Of a DNA stretch of 64,000 nt, positions 13,088-25,300 are shown piece by piece. Numbering within the stretch: the stretch's first letter is position 1; each line of letters begins with the position of its first letter. Below the pieces are notes generated by a model. That model was not told the origin of the DNA. It was given only the letters and a program-made list of their open reading frames with translations, and did no database searches. Both the position numbers and the translations under genes were made by a program. The stretch is taken from positions 17,725,060 through 17,789,059 of the forward strand of contig OX442314.1 in NCBI GenBank assembly GCA_949358305.1. Direction: 5' to 3'. Source of the DNA: Strigamia acuminata. Taxonomy: Eukaryota; Arthropoda; Chilopoda; Geophilomorpha; Linotaeniidae.

Positions 13088-15543
13088 GTAAGAAGGCTTT
13101 ACTGCAATGTCTGTCAGGATGAGTGGAAACATTTTTTCGCACCATTCTGGCCGGGTTGTTCGGGCAGATTTTTATACTTTTCTGCTTGTTACGATGGCCG
13201 GGGTGAAATTTGACAATAACAGACGAGTTTATTGAGTTTGGGGCGTTGTTGTGGAATAAAAATAATTGTTGAGGGCCTTTTTGATGTTGTATTTTCGAGG
13301 GAAATAGTCACAGGTGGTAATGAATTGCCTCACCTTCGTATTATGGGGCCGCAGATTGGATGGTGAGAACGGTTGTTATTAGAGTTGGGTTTAAATTTCG
13401 TATGGATTATTTTTGGATGATTGTGCAAAAATGGGTAATGATCAATTTGTTTTGAGGTGAGCGTGAAAAATGTATAACCACGCTGGGAAGAATGCATGCA
13501 TGGATTTTACATCTTTTCTTTTAAATGCAAATTAGTAAAAACAAATTCATTTCTTTATTTCAGAAAATAAATTAATTTTTTTTAACTACTTATGTTTGAA
13601 TTAAAGACGCTAATTTGAATGCATGAGGGAAGGGGTGGCAATGTACATTTAAGGTATTTTGTTTTATTTTTTTTGTTTTGCATAAGTCTTTTGCAAGAAG
13701 TTTTGGAATTGAGGACAATAAATGACTGGAAAATGACAGATTTATTGGGGAAAAAAATTTTTTTTTGTGCAGGAGGTTTAAAATATTGTTATTAGAGGAA
13801 CTGAAGAGGCGACGTATATTCGTTTTTAAAAGATTCGGTTTTAAAAAAAGAAGAAAAAATTATTGCGTCGTGTAAGATGAATAAAAGCTTTTCATCGTGG
13901 GTTAATTTTGATAATTTAATTGGGCCTTAAATCAAATGTTTGGTTAAAAATTTTAAAAAACGTTTTGGGCACTTATACGAATAAAATTTATTGCAACGCC
14001 ACACGATGGATGAGAGATTTGTAAAAAGCTGCGACGATAAATGGGACTAGGGCATTTATTAATGAGAAGCGGCAAATGCTAAAATGACAAGTTTTAGTAC
14101 CTTCCAATTTGATGGTTTTTTTTTTTTTTCACTTTCGGTATTTTATTTTCAAGTACAAAACAGTTTAAAACGTAAATTTTAATTGCCAAGTACGAAAAAA
14201 AATGGTCATAAACATAATATATATACAAAAAAGTCATTTATTTTATAAATAACAAGTTTAAAATAAACAAACGTAGGTTTATTTATTTTCAACTTGTTAC
14301 AGGCAAACGTTAAGACGTGCAGAAAAATGAATTAACACCAATAAACTGGGTTTTTGAGTTCGTATGTTGACTTTTGGTTTGCAACATTTATATTCTAAGC
14401 CACACAATTTCGATGAGAATGTATTCCTAGCAATGAAGGAGACACTTTTATTTATGACTTGGTTGCTTTATTTGCCGGTTGGAATAACACGTGGGGAGCA
14501 TGGAGGAAATGGAGACAGAAATTTGGCGCCAGAAAAAACATTTTAAGCCAATTGTGTCAGTCTACGAGTCACTTATGCAATTTTCCTTTTTTGTTATCTT
14601 CATAAAGTACTTGAAGACAGAAGAGGTTAAAGTGGTCGAACTTTCTTTTTTTAGTACATGATTTTAATTTATAATTTTTATCTTTTTTTTTATTACTTTT
14701 TTTTTAATAATAATTATTGAAAAATTATATTTGTTGGTAAAAGGAGGGAATTCATTTGCACTCTCTTGGAATCAGTTAGTCTAAGCATTTGCCAGATGTC
14801 GTTGCATATATTGATTTAAAAAAGAGAAACGCTAATTTTTCTTGTAAAATGAAGACTTAAATGTATGCTTTCAGTAAAACATCTGACAGCTGAATAGGCC
14901 GCACCTAGCCGTTCTAATTTGTAAACAAGCACTGAGTATTATTTTACAGAAGAATCAAGATCACCCTTTGAGCAACACCTATTATATGCTGTTTGGTGTT
15001 GCAATGTTTAAGGTGTGGTGCGTTATTATTAAAGGCTTTTTGAAATGATGTAATGCTCTCTAATTTGTATTCAAGTAGACTAAATGTTTTTTTTTAGTAA
15101 ACCGAACCTTGATCATTCCAGATACATCCTAAAAAAAAAAAAACAGCTACAAAGCACAAAGAAATGTGAATGACAACATTTAAAAACACTTTTAACCAAT
15201 ATGACGTCATGAGATGTCAAAAATGGCGCGTAGTTTAAAAAAATACAGATAAGGGGTCAAGAATGATCGATAAATTTGGTCACAGAGCCTCGTGCAAGTA
15301 GATTTCCATCAGAATAATTAATTATTTGAGACGATTCTTTTGCACAAGTCCCAAGTTCCATAGACATAGCGCAAATTTAATTTGTATGATGCGGGTCAAG
15401 GTTAATTAATTCCTTTTCTTGCTTGCTCAGCCATTTTTTAAAATTCAATATTTAAAGGAGGGGGTCTTTTTAACCCCCCACAAGTAGCAGACCTTTGCCC
15501 ACTTTTTCAACCGCCTACCAGTGTGCCCTACCCCGCCTTTTTT

Positions 15544-15665
15544 GCGATAAGCATCGCAGTGGGTAGATGAAAGAGGCGAGGGAGGGAGATTTCTGTTAAT
15601 TCCCCAACCAACCCCACGTCTTCTTAGCTCGCGGCATGGGTGGATGTGGAATTAGAGGGATTCCA
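15544..15665 (+). other. Duplicated intronic block, copy after NtA exon 2
   Basis: About 120 bp aligns with 25098-25207. Shared stretches in order are GATAAG(C/T)ATCGCAG, GGTAGA, GGGAGGGAGA, TGTTAAT, GGTGGA and an AATTAG...ATTCC end. It begins about 2.46 kb downstream of the NtA exon 2 donor; the partner begins about 2.76 kb downstream of the NtA exon 3 donor. It has no ORF. The similar position suggests co-duplication with the exon. Better conservation than the surrounding intron suggests an enhancer, splicing or RNA-structure element. Confidence 0.55.
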
Positions 15666-18600
15666 TAAGTGGAATTTCCGAATACAAACAAACGGCATAA
15701 TGGTGCCAAATGCTTTAATATATTGCCTTCCTTTCAAAAAGCGAATGCAATAACTTTGGTCTGTGGGATCGTAAAATTATTCAAGTGTTGGTTATGTCCA
15801 TTAGATTTTTTTTAATGGTCGATTATGAATTGAAATGTACTTCATAAAATTAGCATTTAAAAGAACGAGGACCATATAGTTATGAGCTTTACAAGTCGAT
15901 TATAATAAGACTGGCATTCGTACACCTTGACCCGGGTTTTCTTAGGAACTTGTTACAAATTGATGGAAAAATCCTTTTTTAATGCAAGGAATGAGAGTTG
16001 AGAGACCCCTGCTATGCTCGTTATACGCACCCCAGCTCATAAAATATGGTAGGAGTGAAATGGCATTTAATTAAGGTTATTGGCAATGAAGATATTATGA
16101 TGGTGCTGGACAAGCATTATATTTTACGTTAATGGACGAGGAAATTTGTGGGGTGAATTGTTAGTACGAAGCAAATTAAAATCAGAGTGTGACAAGGATA
16201 TATATATTTTATTATAAAATAATAAGGTGAGGTGCTGGGGCGAGGAATAATGGGTGAAATGTATGTGTATGGCTTGTCTGCAGACTGTTCTCCCTTATTT
16301 GTGGCTCTATTTGACTCAAACGTTTGTATAATGTACGTCAACTAATAACTGCGACCTCCTGTGGTGCTGCGTTCGCAGAAAGTAAAAACTATTTAAGTTT
16401 GCCTCTCGGTTTTATTGTTCTACAAATGACTTTTTACTTAGACGTCTCATTAGACTAGCGTATTGTCTGATATTTGGCTATCATTTTGTACAACTCATCA
16501 GGGGGTAGTGAAACTTTGATGACTTGTCATGTGTCCTATGCAATGAATTTTTTATATATTTTTTTCTTTTCATTTTTTTTATGCTTAAATTTTTACATGA
16601 AAAAAAAATTTACTGTCGCCAGCTTGTCGCTGTTGGTGAAGTTATCATCTATTCAGAATAATATTTTATTTTAAAAAAAAGTTAACAGAAGCTCTACCTA
16701 GGGTCAACTAAGTTCGTTGCACATTTTTTTTTAATAATGTGACATTTTGTATGTCAATTTGCTTATTTTTATTTTATTTTAAAAAAACACCTTTTTTACG
16801 TTGTTTGTACGAACAAGAAAAAAAAAGAATTTGAAGTGATAAATGTTAGTTACCGGTATCGGTATTGAGCTTAGAGTGCAGGAATCGTGATGAATTGATG
16901 TGCTTTGACTAATGGATGGCAAAGGCCACACTGGAAATTTACATGATAAGTGTAAAGTGTCAAGACAGCGAAAACTGGGGCGATATTTTTCTTTCTTGGC
17001 TTAAATTCTGTGAAATTAATCAAATTGTTATGCAATTTTTATTGAGTGATTTAATATGCTGTTTATTCGACGTGCAATATAAATAATTAGGATATTTTTC
17101 TTAGGATTACGCACTCTGACACTAATTGACACGTCTGATTATGCAATCTCAATAATTGATTTAAAGTGCAAAAAGTAGAAGATTAAAATTGGGTCATGCA
17201 TGCGAAATAGTGTAGTTGGCATAGTAACAAATCTATAGAACTAATTATTCGTTAAATTTGTTTTTGTTTGACTGGGAAATGTGGAATGGGGGAGGACAAA
17301 CAAGTTGAGTAGCTGCAATAAAGGCGGACAACTTGTAACCGGTCTTTCAGCTACATATGAGTTGATTTTGGGCTGGTTTAGGTCGTCAGAGTTAATCGAA
17401 TTTATTCAAAAACATGTTTTCTTTTATTTTCTGTTTAAACAAAATTGTCAGGTGAATAGAATTTGTTGCTGACTCATGTAATCCCGTTAAAACCCACTCA
17501 GGGAAACAGATGGCTCTATAAAAAAATGGAGAAGAAAAAAGTTCAAGAATTCTTAGTACTCATCTGCATATGACTTATGGACAATAAGCATTAGTTCAGA
17601 CGGTTAAATGACCTTTTAACCTTTTATATGTATCATTGCTCTTTTGGAGAAGCTGTTTTGTTATTACTTTTTTTTTTTTGCTTTTAAATTTTTTTTCTTT
17701 CCCGTTGCAATGTGAGAAAACAATTTGGATTGTATTGCGGGCGGTTAATTTTTTGAGCTTCCTCATCCGGATTTGCGTGATGGGAGTTTGTGATGGTGAA
17801 TCCACAAGGGCATGAAGAAAAAATAAAGACCACCTCTAATGTAGACTACAATGTTGACATGTTAATGGAAAATTATAAATTTATTAATGCGACCTGCATG
17901 ATGATGATGGCTGGGAAAAGAAAACACTTTTCGGCATAATTTACATATAGTGATTTTTATTACTTTTTTTTTTTTTTGGATTTTTTAAAAAAAAAAATTT
18001 TCGTTTTTTTTTTGGACAATAATAAAGATTAATTGTTGTTTCTTTTCACGTCAAATATGGAAAAGTTCATTAGATAAATTTATTTTGGAAAAATAAAGAC
18101 CTGTGGAGCCGTGAGTAGTTTATAGCATTCCATACTCATCTTTGACCTCGGAAGGTTAGGGTTGAGAAAAAAAGAAATTGAGCCAACCATAACTAGAGTA
18201 AATTTGTAAGGGGAAGATGCACTGGTTTTGCCAGTTCAAAATTTGAACCTAGTATCATTTTGATAATTTATAGCCATCTAGGGGCCGACTTCAAATGGCC
18301 CGGAAATGGGTCTTTGAGGGGGTGCTATAGTCATGTTAAAGATGTATTGGAAAGAAATGCGATTGCATGTGGGAATTTTGTTAATAAGTGTAGCCCGCTG
18401 TACATGGGTGGCCGAATGAAATTCAACACTACGTCAAACATGTTTTGTCACGATAATTTCAATTTTTTTTTTAATTGAAAATTTATAACTTTTATTTTAT
18501 AATTTTTCAAAAAAAAAAAAGTTGTTTAATGAATTTCACTCGAGGGTGAGACGAAACTGGCCACATTATGCATATCGGTAATTGAAAGGGACAATCATTC

Positions 18601-19545
18601 CAAAGTCCATAAAAGACGTCGTAACGTCATCATTCCAATTTCACATAGATGCGCAATGGCACTCAAAATGTTGGTTAAAGGATTTAATGTGGCTCTTAAA
18701 GACCTCAAAACATGCATATTGTAATTTATTTAAGCCCATTATAAATTCTGCAGTAGCCTAGTTAAGGCTGGATTACAACAATATTCTTAATAAAAATTGT
18801 GCTGAAAATGGCCGTGACGTTTTGGTTTGAAGTAATTTCTTCGGGCAATGCTATATATAAAAGCAATCAAGAAGAATAGACTTAATTGTAAGCCATACCT
18901 AACAAAAAAAATCATTACTCGTTGTGATATAGCTGTTGGTGGCACATACCTTAGGTGTGTGATTTATTTGATGAACAATACAGTAAAAATGACATCGCCC
19001 GCAACAAAGCTGCAATTGATAAATGGAAATTTGTACAAAAAACTGGTTGTTGAGAAGAAACGGTTTAAATTGTGTTTTCTTCAAAATTTCAAACCATTAA
19101 CTTGTATTGTTTACCCGGGGAATATAAAGTCAAGATTCTAGGCCATTGACCCAAGAGGTAGATCCGGAAAGGAGATGGGTTATAAGAAAATGCGAGCAAG
19201 GGTTTTAAACATTACAAAGTTGGTAGAAGAAATATTCCTCGTTATATGTGATTTATATATGTTTGAGGATTTTAATCAGATTAGTGTAAGTGCTGAGACT
19301 GAAAAATGCGTTCAAATTTCCTTTTGAGGAAAGATCTTGAAAAGGAAATTCATCGAGTAATTTTCTTTCTTCTCAGTGCTATATACAAATGGACTGCAAT
19401 TGAATTTGAATGGTTATTGAAAGCTGATCTTTTTTTTGTCTGCTCAATTGAGAACTCGAATTGAACTATTAGAATGGCAAATAGGAGGATTGAAAGAGGG
19501 GTTTTCTATAGTTCAATTACTATTTCTCCCGTCTTTTAATATAAT

Positions 19546-19900
19546 ATGTCCGAGGGATTGAATTTTCTGTCAGAATAAAGGGAAAATGCAAAATGAAGAT
19601 GATGGCGAGGGTGTATACGTTAGAAACGAGATTTATAATATCATCTCCTCTGGACTTGGACACGAGATAAAGTTTCGACCCACACGTTGTGCTTGGAATG
19701 CAAAATCAGATTTGTGGAAGGTGTTTTTTTTTTCTTTCTCTTTTATCCATGATTTTTTTTTCCTTTTTCCTTTTCTCTTACTCGTGTAAAAGAAATTGGG
19801 TTGAATGTTTTTCACTTAAGCTCGATTCCAGTGGGAAAAATTCAACTGCCCTTTAGACAAGTCATATATTGCAAAATAGACCAGAAGCTGCTTGCTTCTA
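19546..19900. repeat. Dispersed repeat, copy B, with an inverted second part
   Basis: Bases 19546-19700 resemble 7060-7210 in the same orientation, including GAGATTTATAA and TTCGACCCACA. Bases 19801-19900 resemble the reverse complement of about 7020-7110. Here the two parts are therefore in inverted orientation around a T-rich spacer. This suggests a fold-back element or two nested insertions of one family. The similarity was judged by eye and is diverged. Confidence 0.35.
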
Positions 19901-21837
19901 CGTTGCATTACATATTTGATAAAGAACTTGTTTTACAAATGGTTGGCTGGCTTTTTTTTTTGTTTAACTTTTTCCCCTTGATTATTAGTTTCACATTTCG
20001 TTGTTAACTTATCTCAAGTCATCCATCAAAGGAGCACGTAGCGAGAGTTCTCTTCTTCACACATCCTTTTATTCGTATGTAGGATGGCTCCCTGGAGAGT
20101 TTTAAACCCTTTAAAGTGCAAAATACCGCGCCTAGGTAAGTTTATGGATTTAGGGGTCAAATTACTTAGAATGTTTGAAAAAGTTTGAAATCTGTAATCA
20201 GGAGGAATTGTTCATAATTTGAAGGTTTTTTTAAAAAAATTTCCTATCGAGTTTAGCATATAAAGTCTTTATTCAACATGTGCGACTGTTTACGTTCCTT
20301 TGATACAATAATGTTTTTTTTTTTATCATTTATTTATTTATTTTGTAAAGCGGGAAAACAAAAGGTAGAGTATTTTTTTGCACCAATTTAAAAAAAATAA
20401 TAATTTGCTCACGGAAAACTATAATCTGATAACAGGAAGAGCTGACAGAAAGGAATTTAAGTTTGCTGAGCGGAAATTCTTGAAGGGTCTTTGGAAGATT
20501 TTTTTTTTCATTGTTTTTGTTTATTTTTTTTAAAGATAAAGATCTAGTTACATTCTCCAATACCTGGCTTCATTTCACATCCACATTTGATAAATGTTAG
20601 TTTTTTTAATCTGGCATTTATTACATCTTTCTTACGTGTTTACGTGAATTGACGGTTAAAACAATTTTTGGGGCTTCGGTGTGCTACATTTTTTATTTTT
20701 TTATTTTTTGTTTTATTTGGGGGTTGCGGAATATAGATTGACAGTAAAAGGAAATAGAGAACCATTCTTTTCGACTGGAATCATTAAAGTGAGGGAAAAC
20801 AAATTGATTGTGGTTTGTTTTAATCAAATTCCAATGTTTTTTATTGAGAACCTACACGAAATTGAATTCACACAAGATGTCTGTCTAATTTATTGCTCTA
20901 TTGAGCTGTTTGGAAAAGGAAAAGTGAATGAGATAATTGCTCCGTTTACCGGAATGCCGACTAAAGGCCAGAGTGCCGCACTTCACCTGAGGTGTGCCAC
21001 ATGCTTGACATCGATCTGAATATTTAACAAGACTAAGGTGTTAAGAAATAATGAAAATTTAGTGCGTAAAATGAATGAATATAGCGAACTTAATACAATT
21101 ATAATCTTTCCTTGGAATTGAATTGAAAGTTTGAGAGGAGCAACTCGTTTATTGAATGGGGAGATGAGGAAATGACTGGTGAGTATACAGCACTAAGGAA
21201 ACTGATGACTGACTGAGTGCATCCTGTCAGGGGAAGAATGATTCGATATTCCATATTTAGACTAAAAATAATTAAATAGAAATAGAAATTGGTACAGTAT
21301 GTGAATTAATTGTAAGCAATCTGATAAGTTGTTGCTTAGGTTACATCGTCTTGGAAAGACGAATTTGAATACAATGATACTATGAAGTAGTTTTAGCAAT
21401 GTGGACAATCTTTTCATTATAAAATGCATTCCCGACTTTTCAAACAAATTTTTTCAATTGTATTATGAAATGCAATATTTAATATAAAATAATAGGCCTA
21501 TACTTGATTCAGAAAAATGCTATACATTTTGGAATGCATTAAATGAAAAGCACTATATTGTAGAATAAATTTTTTAACCATAATGGGTCGAAATGAAATA
21601 TAGTTGTAAAATAGAAATAAACCTTTCTCTAAAGTCGTACCCCACTGTTGGAATAGGAACATCCTCTGCTTTCTCACTTTTCGCCATACGAAAACGGAAA
21701 TAGATGATTAGAGCATCATAGTTTGTCGACGGTAACAGTTCGCAGTAGTATTTAATTATATACAACTTAGTATTTACAAACTGTTGGGAGTGGACGTGCA
21801 TTGAAGGACAAACATTTTTTTCTTTTTTTTGCCTTAG

Positions 21838-21902
21838 GGTTTGTAAAGTTCGCTTAGTCACGTGTCGTTGCAGCAATCTTAACACTTTCATTCATATTTA
21901 CA
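21838..21902 (+). promoter_or_regulatory. Putative 5' leader of NtA exon 3, with 3' splice site and E-box
   Basis: A long pyrimidine tract ending GCCTTAG (AG at 21836-21837) is a strong-looking 3' splice site, which would put the last 65 bases of the leader on this exon. The leader contains CACGTG (an E-box palindrome, near 21859) and an in-frame TAG upstream of the ATG. If the acceptor is used, a non-coding first exon lies further upstream. Confidence 0.4.
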
Positions 21903-22335
21903 ATGGAGTTATCAGTGTGGTTACATTGTATTATGGGAGCTGTTATCACTGCGCATATTAATTGCGTCGGTAGGTCTCGTATTTTTCCGCGTGATCTATG
22001 TGTTTTGCAGCTTGAAGGCGACGTGTGGTCGCGAGTATCTAAGGCTGATTTAATTTTCACGGGAACTGTTGTGAAAGTTCATCGTCGTTTAAATCGTGCT
22101 CAATACCGCGCTCAGCTGTTGGTGAGGCGAGTACTCAAAGGTGAAAGGACGTTAACTGATCAGGAAGTGCTCGTTGAGGGATTGGGGAACAGCAAATTGT
22201 GTTCATCGCACGTGCGGAAGAAGGACACTAGGATTTTCTTTGTGAACGAAATTGATGGGAAAAAGTGGAAGTTGAATTCCACTTTGATAAGACTTACCAT
22301 TGCAAATTTGGACCAAATTGAAGCAGCAGTTGCAG
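21903..22335 (+). CDS. agrn: Agrin alternative first coding exon 3: signal peptide plus NtA domain
   Basis: The 144 codons plus one base encode a third NtA start. A hydrophobic leader (residues 3-22, with Cys9 and Cys21) serves as signal peptide, though it is less canonical than that of exon 2. Family motifs are IFTGTV (51-56), RRVLKG (75-80), RKKDTRIFF (105-113) and N-S-T (125-127, a glycosylation sequon), then the helix ANLDQIEAAVA. Cys33 and Cys100 are the expected disulfide pair. Leu136 and Val143 keep the spacing of the laminin-contact residues. The exon ends GCAG|GTATGA in phase 1, as in the other two copies. The frame stays open past the donor to 22400, but that tail is intronic in character. 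An in-frame TAG in the leader supports this ATG. Confidence 0.9.
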
Positions 22336-25300
22336 GTATGAATTTTTATGTTTTTATTATGTGTTACATGTGCAAAATTCCATTTCGGGAAATAGATTAA
22401 AAGTTTTATAAAATATAGAAAGGCATGTTTAAATTCCGGTACATACTTGCGCAGTTTTAAGCGTGTGCTGAAACGACCAATCACAGCGAGGCTGGTCATT
22501 TTCTGTGAGGATTTTTAAATAAAATGGCGGCTGATGGTCGGAAATTTTACAAATCTGACCAAATTTTTGTGTTTTTTTGTGAATATTTTAATTTTGAAAT
22601 AATTTTTAGAGGTTAAAAATTTGCATTGAATATTGTGTCATCAAGGGCTAGAATCTCACAGTTGATGTTGACACGTTAAAATTATTTACACAAGTTTATA
22701 GATTATCCGATAGAAATGTGTCACGCAGGCCATGACGTTCATTTTGGCTGAAACTGGCCTCCTGATTGTAAAAGTGAGATTTAGCGTTATCTATAACAAT
22801 TTTTACTGTCAACACGGGGTTTCCTTTTTGACAGCTGTTATCGGTTGATAGTACTGAGACTTAGTGATTACCTTGAAATCCATATGGGGAGAATAAATTA
22901 ACCCTTTTGATTAGTTTCCCGTCCATTTCCTTTCCTGCATAAGCAGATAAGAGTATGTTCATGAATGATAGACCCCCAGTGTGCACTCATTTTACCTACT
23001 TGTTACGTCTTGGAAAATTGTCTCGCAGCTTATTACGATGCTTATTGATATCAGAATGTCGTCTCATTATTTCTTCTTACTAAAGAGGATTTTCGCTTTA
23101 TTGTAGAGAGCCTTAAATTTTGGAATCGGGAAACGAAGAGATAGGAAATACTTCACGAGTGAGTCATTGGAGTCACTTTTCTTTCCTATCTTATTACTAT
23201 TAGATATTTTCCGGTCTTTTGGGTGTGGTGGAGGAAAATAGGATGGTCAGTTGGGCGAAACGGTAAAAATCCTCTGCAGTGCACCCAAATTCGTATAATA
23301 ATTGAAAAATTATAGAGTTTTATTTTAATTTTTTGGGATTAAGTTTAAGTTTTCACACTAGGAATTCTAAGCATTGATTTTTTTGTGCCGAGTTTTAGAG
23401 TTTTACCCTCTTGATACCTGTATGGCTGGGTCTGGCTGGTTCGCTTTTATATCTCAGGCGCACACTTATTCAAACATGAAAATGATGCCATTGGTTATTT
23501 CCATAATAGAATCATGGGAAATGTCAGCACTATTTTCGTACCAGAAGAAACTGAAATATTTGCATAGTATAACGGTCTACAGGAGATAGAAAATGTCGGG
23601 AGAGTAATAACTTATGCGTTTCGATTTTGGGAATACTGTAAGCGGAACAAAAAAAAATATTGAATCTTTAAAAAATTATTTAGTTGTTATTGGAAATAAT
23701 AAATTCATGCATGTGTTTTTATTTTGGCTTTTCAAATTCTGAGTAATTAGGTTCGGGTTTATATTTATTTTTATTTTCTGCTCACGTTTGTGGTCGTGTG
23801 CGATGCTTCGCCTTGAAGAGATTTTTTTTCCTTCATGGTGTGAAAATGTGTGGTTAGTGAAGGAGAGGAAGGAAAATGAGTTTTAAATGTATGACCTCTG
23901 GTCGCAATTATCTCTTGGGCTTCGAGAAATCGAGTTAAAATTCTCTCCTGTGGATTAAGAAATTAAAAAAAAAAAATCTTACTTATTCTAAAAGCAGTCG
24001 TGGAAATGAATTGACTTTTATAAATTAATTGCCTCTTAAATCAAATGGCTATTAAGGTTAAGTAAAAATTTATTGCTCTTTGTATCTGAAGATTTTTCTA
24101 TCTGAGGTGTCGAGTGGGCTGCCTTTCACCTCTTAATTGGCATTGAGTATTTTTTTTTTGGGGAAGGAGCAAGAAATATGTGCTTTGTACTTGATGTGAT
24201 TTTTATTGCATTTAATTATTATTTACTGCTACTTGGAAATAGACTCGTTTTATTTTCACCTGTTCTGTGGGTGCTAACTAGGACAGTCCAATTTGATGTT
24301 GCAATCTCTCTCTCTGTAGTGCATAGCCACTCGTATAGACCGTTTAAATAATTTTTTTTTAATAACAACCAAAACCAACACCTGGGTAAAGTATTTTTTA
24401 TTTTTTTCAAATCAAATAAATTCGGTTAATTTGTCACCACTTTGCGGACGTCATTTTCATTAGCTTTAGCTCCTTTCACAATTAGTAAAACAATCATGGA
24501 CGTAAGTTTACATTTTTTTGTTGATCTTAAATTACACACAAAACTGCGAGTGGCTGCCCATTGCTAATTGTTTTTTTTTCTTCTCTTGAATAGTTACACG
24601 TAATTACTCCCAAGTCATTTAAAAAATATATTTTTTTTCTCTCTAAAACTTAATACCAAATTGTTTTTGATAGTTGTTTTATCAAACTGCAATTCTCTTA
24701 ATGGTTTTTGGTTTTTTTTAAATTTTCTGATATGTTTTTTAAAAGTTTGACGTTTATTTTACGAGCAGTCGTTGACAATATATAAAGTGTAAGCAAAAAA
24801 TGGAAATCCAGTTCTCACATGCAAGTTGATGGATGAGCAACATGTTAAACATATCAGTAAAAGGCGTAGCTAAAAAATAGGAATGTGTGCGATCAGTTTA
24901 GAAGGGGAAAAAAGTGAGGGTGTGAACCCCTTGGAAGAAACTATGCCAAAGCGACTTAGGCGTTTAATTAGTAGTGATACGAATGAAAGATATTGCAGCT
25001 ACCTGAATATCTAACGGTAGACAGCGATTGTGAGTTATAAGTGCTCATAAGGTTGGTTGCATTACAAAGTAGCTTGAATTTATCCCGGTGTTTTCTTTGA
25101 TAAGTATCGCAGCAGGTAGAAGATGGTGGAGAGAAGGGGAGGGAGAAGTTTGTTAATACCTACATTTGCCTTAGGTGAGGGTGGACCTGGAAATTAGCGA
25201 GAAATTCCTATCATGCAAGGGCATTCAACGGGAAGTTGTTTTTCACAGTCGTAAAGTGTAATAATATGCAGATGATTGGATTTATATATTTTTATTTTTT

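Larger units (their letters stand above)
13088..21837 (+). other. Intron between NtA exons 2 and 3
   Basis: Non-coding DNA. It contains a block at 15544-15665 also found downstream of NtA exon 3, a region with two pieces of a dispersed repeat in opposite orientations (19546-19700 and 19801-19900), and a hydrophobic mini-ORF at 14433 that resembles a signal peptide. The 112-codon ORF at 20681-21019 is not recognisable. Confidence 0.6.

Noticed and set aside
20681-21019. 112-codon ORF on +
   Set aside because: The N-terminus comes from a T-rich tract, no domain or motif is recognisable, and it has no convincing exon borders. Possibly an old repeat.
5801-22335. Three NtA exons spliced together into one protein with three NtA domains
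   Set aside because: Each has its own signal peptide and an in-frame stop upstream of its ATG within the putative leader, so none can be entered in frame from an earlier coding exon without an unseen acceptor inside the exon.
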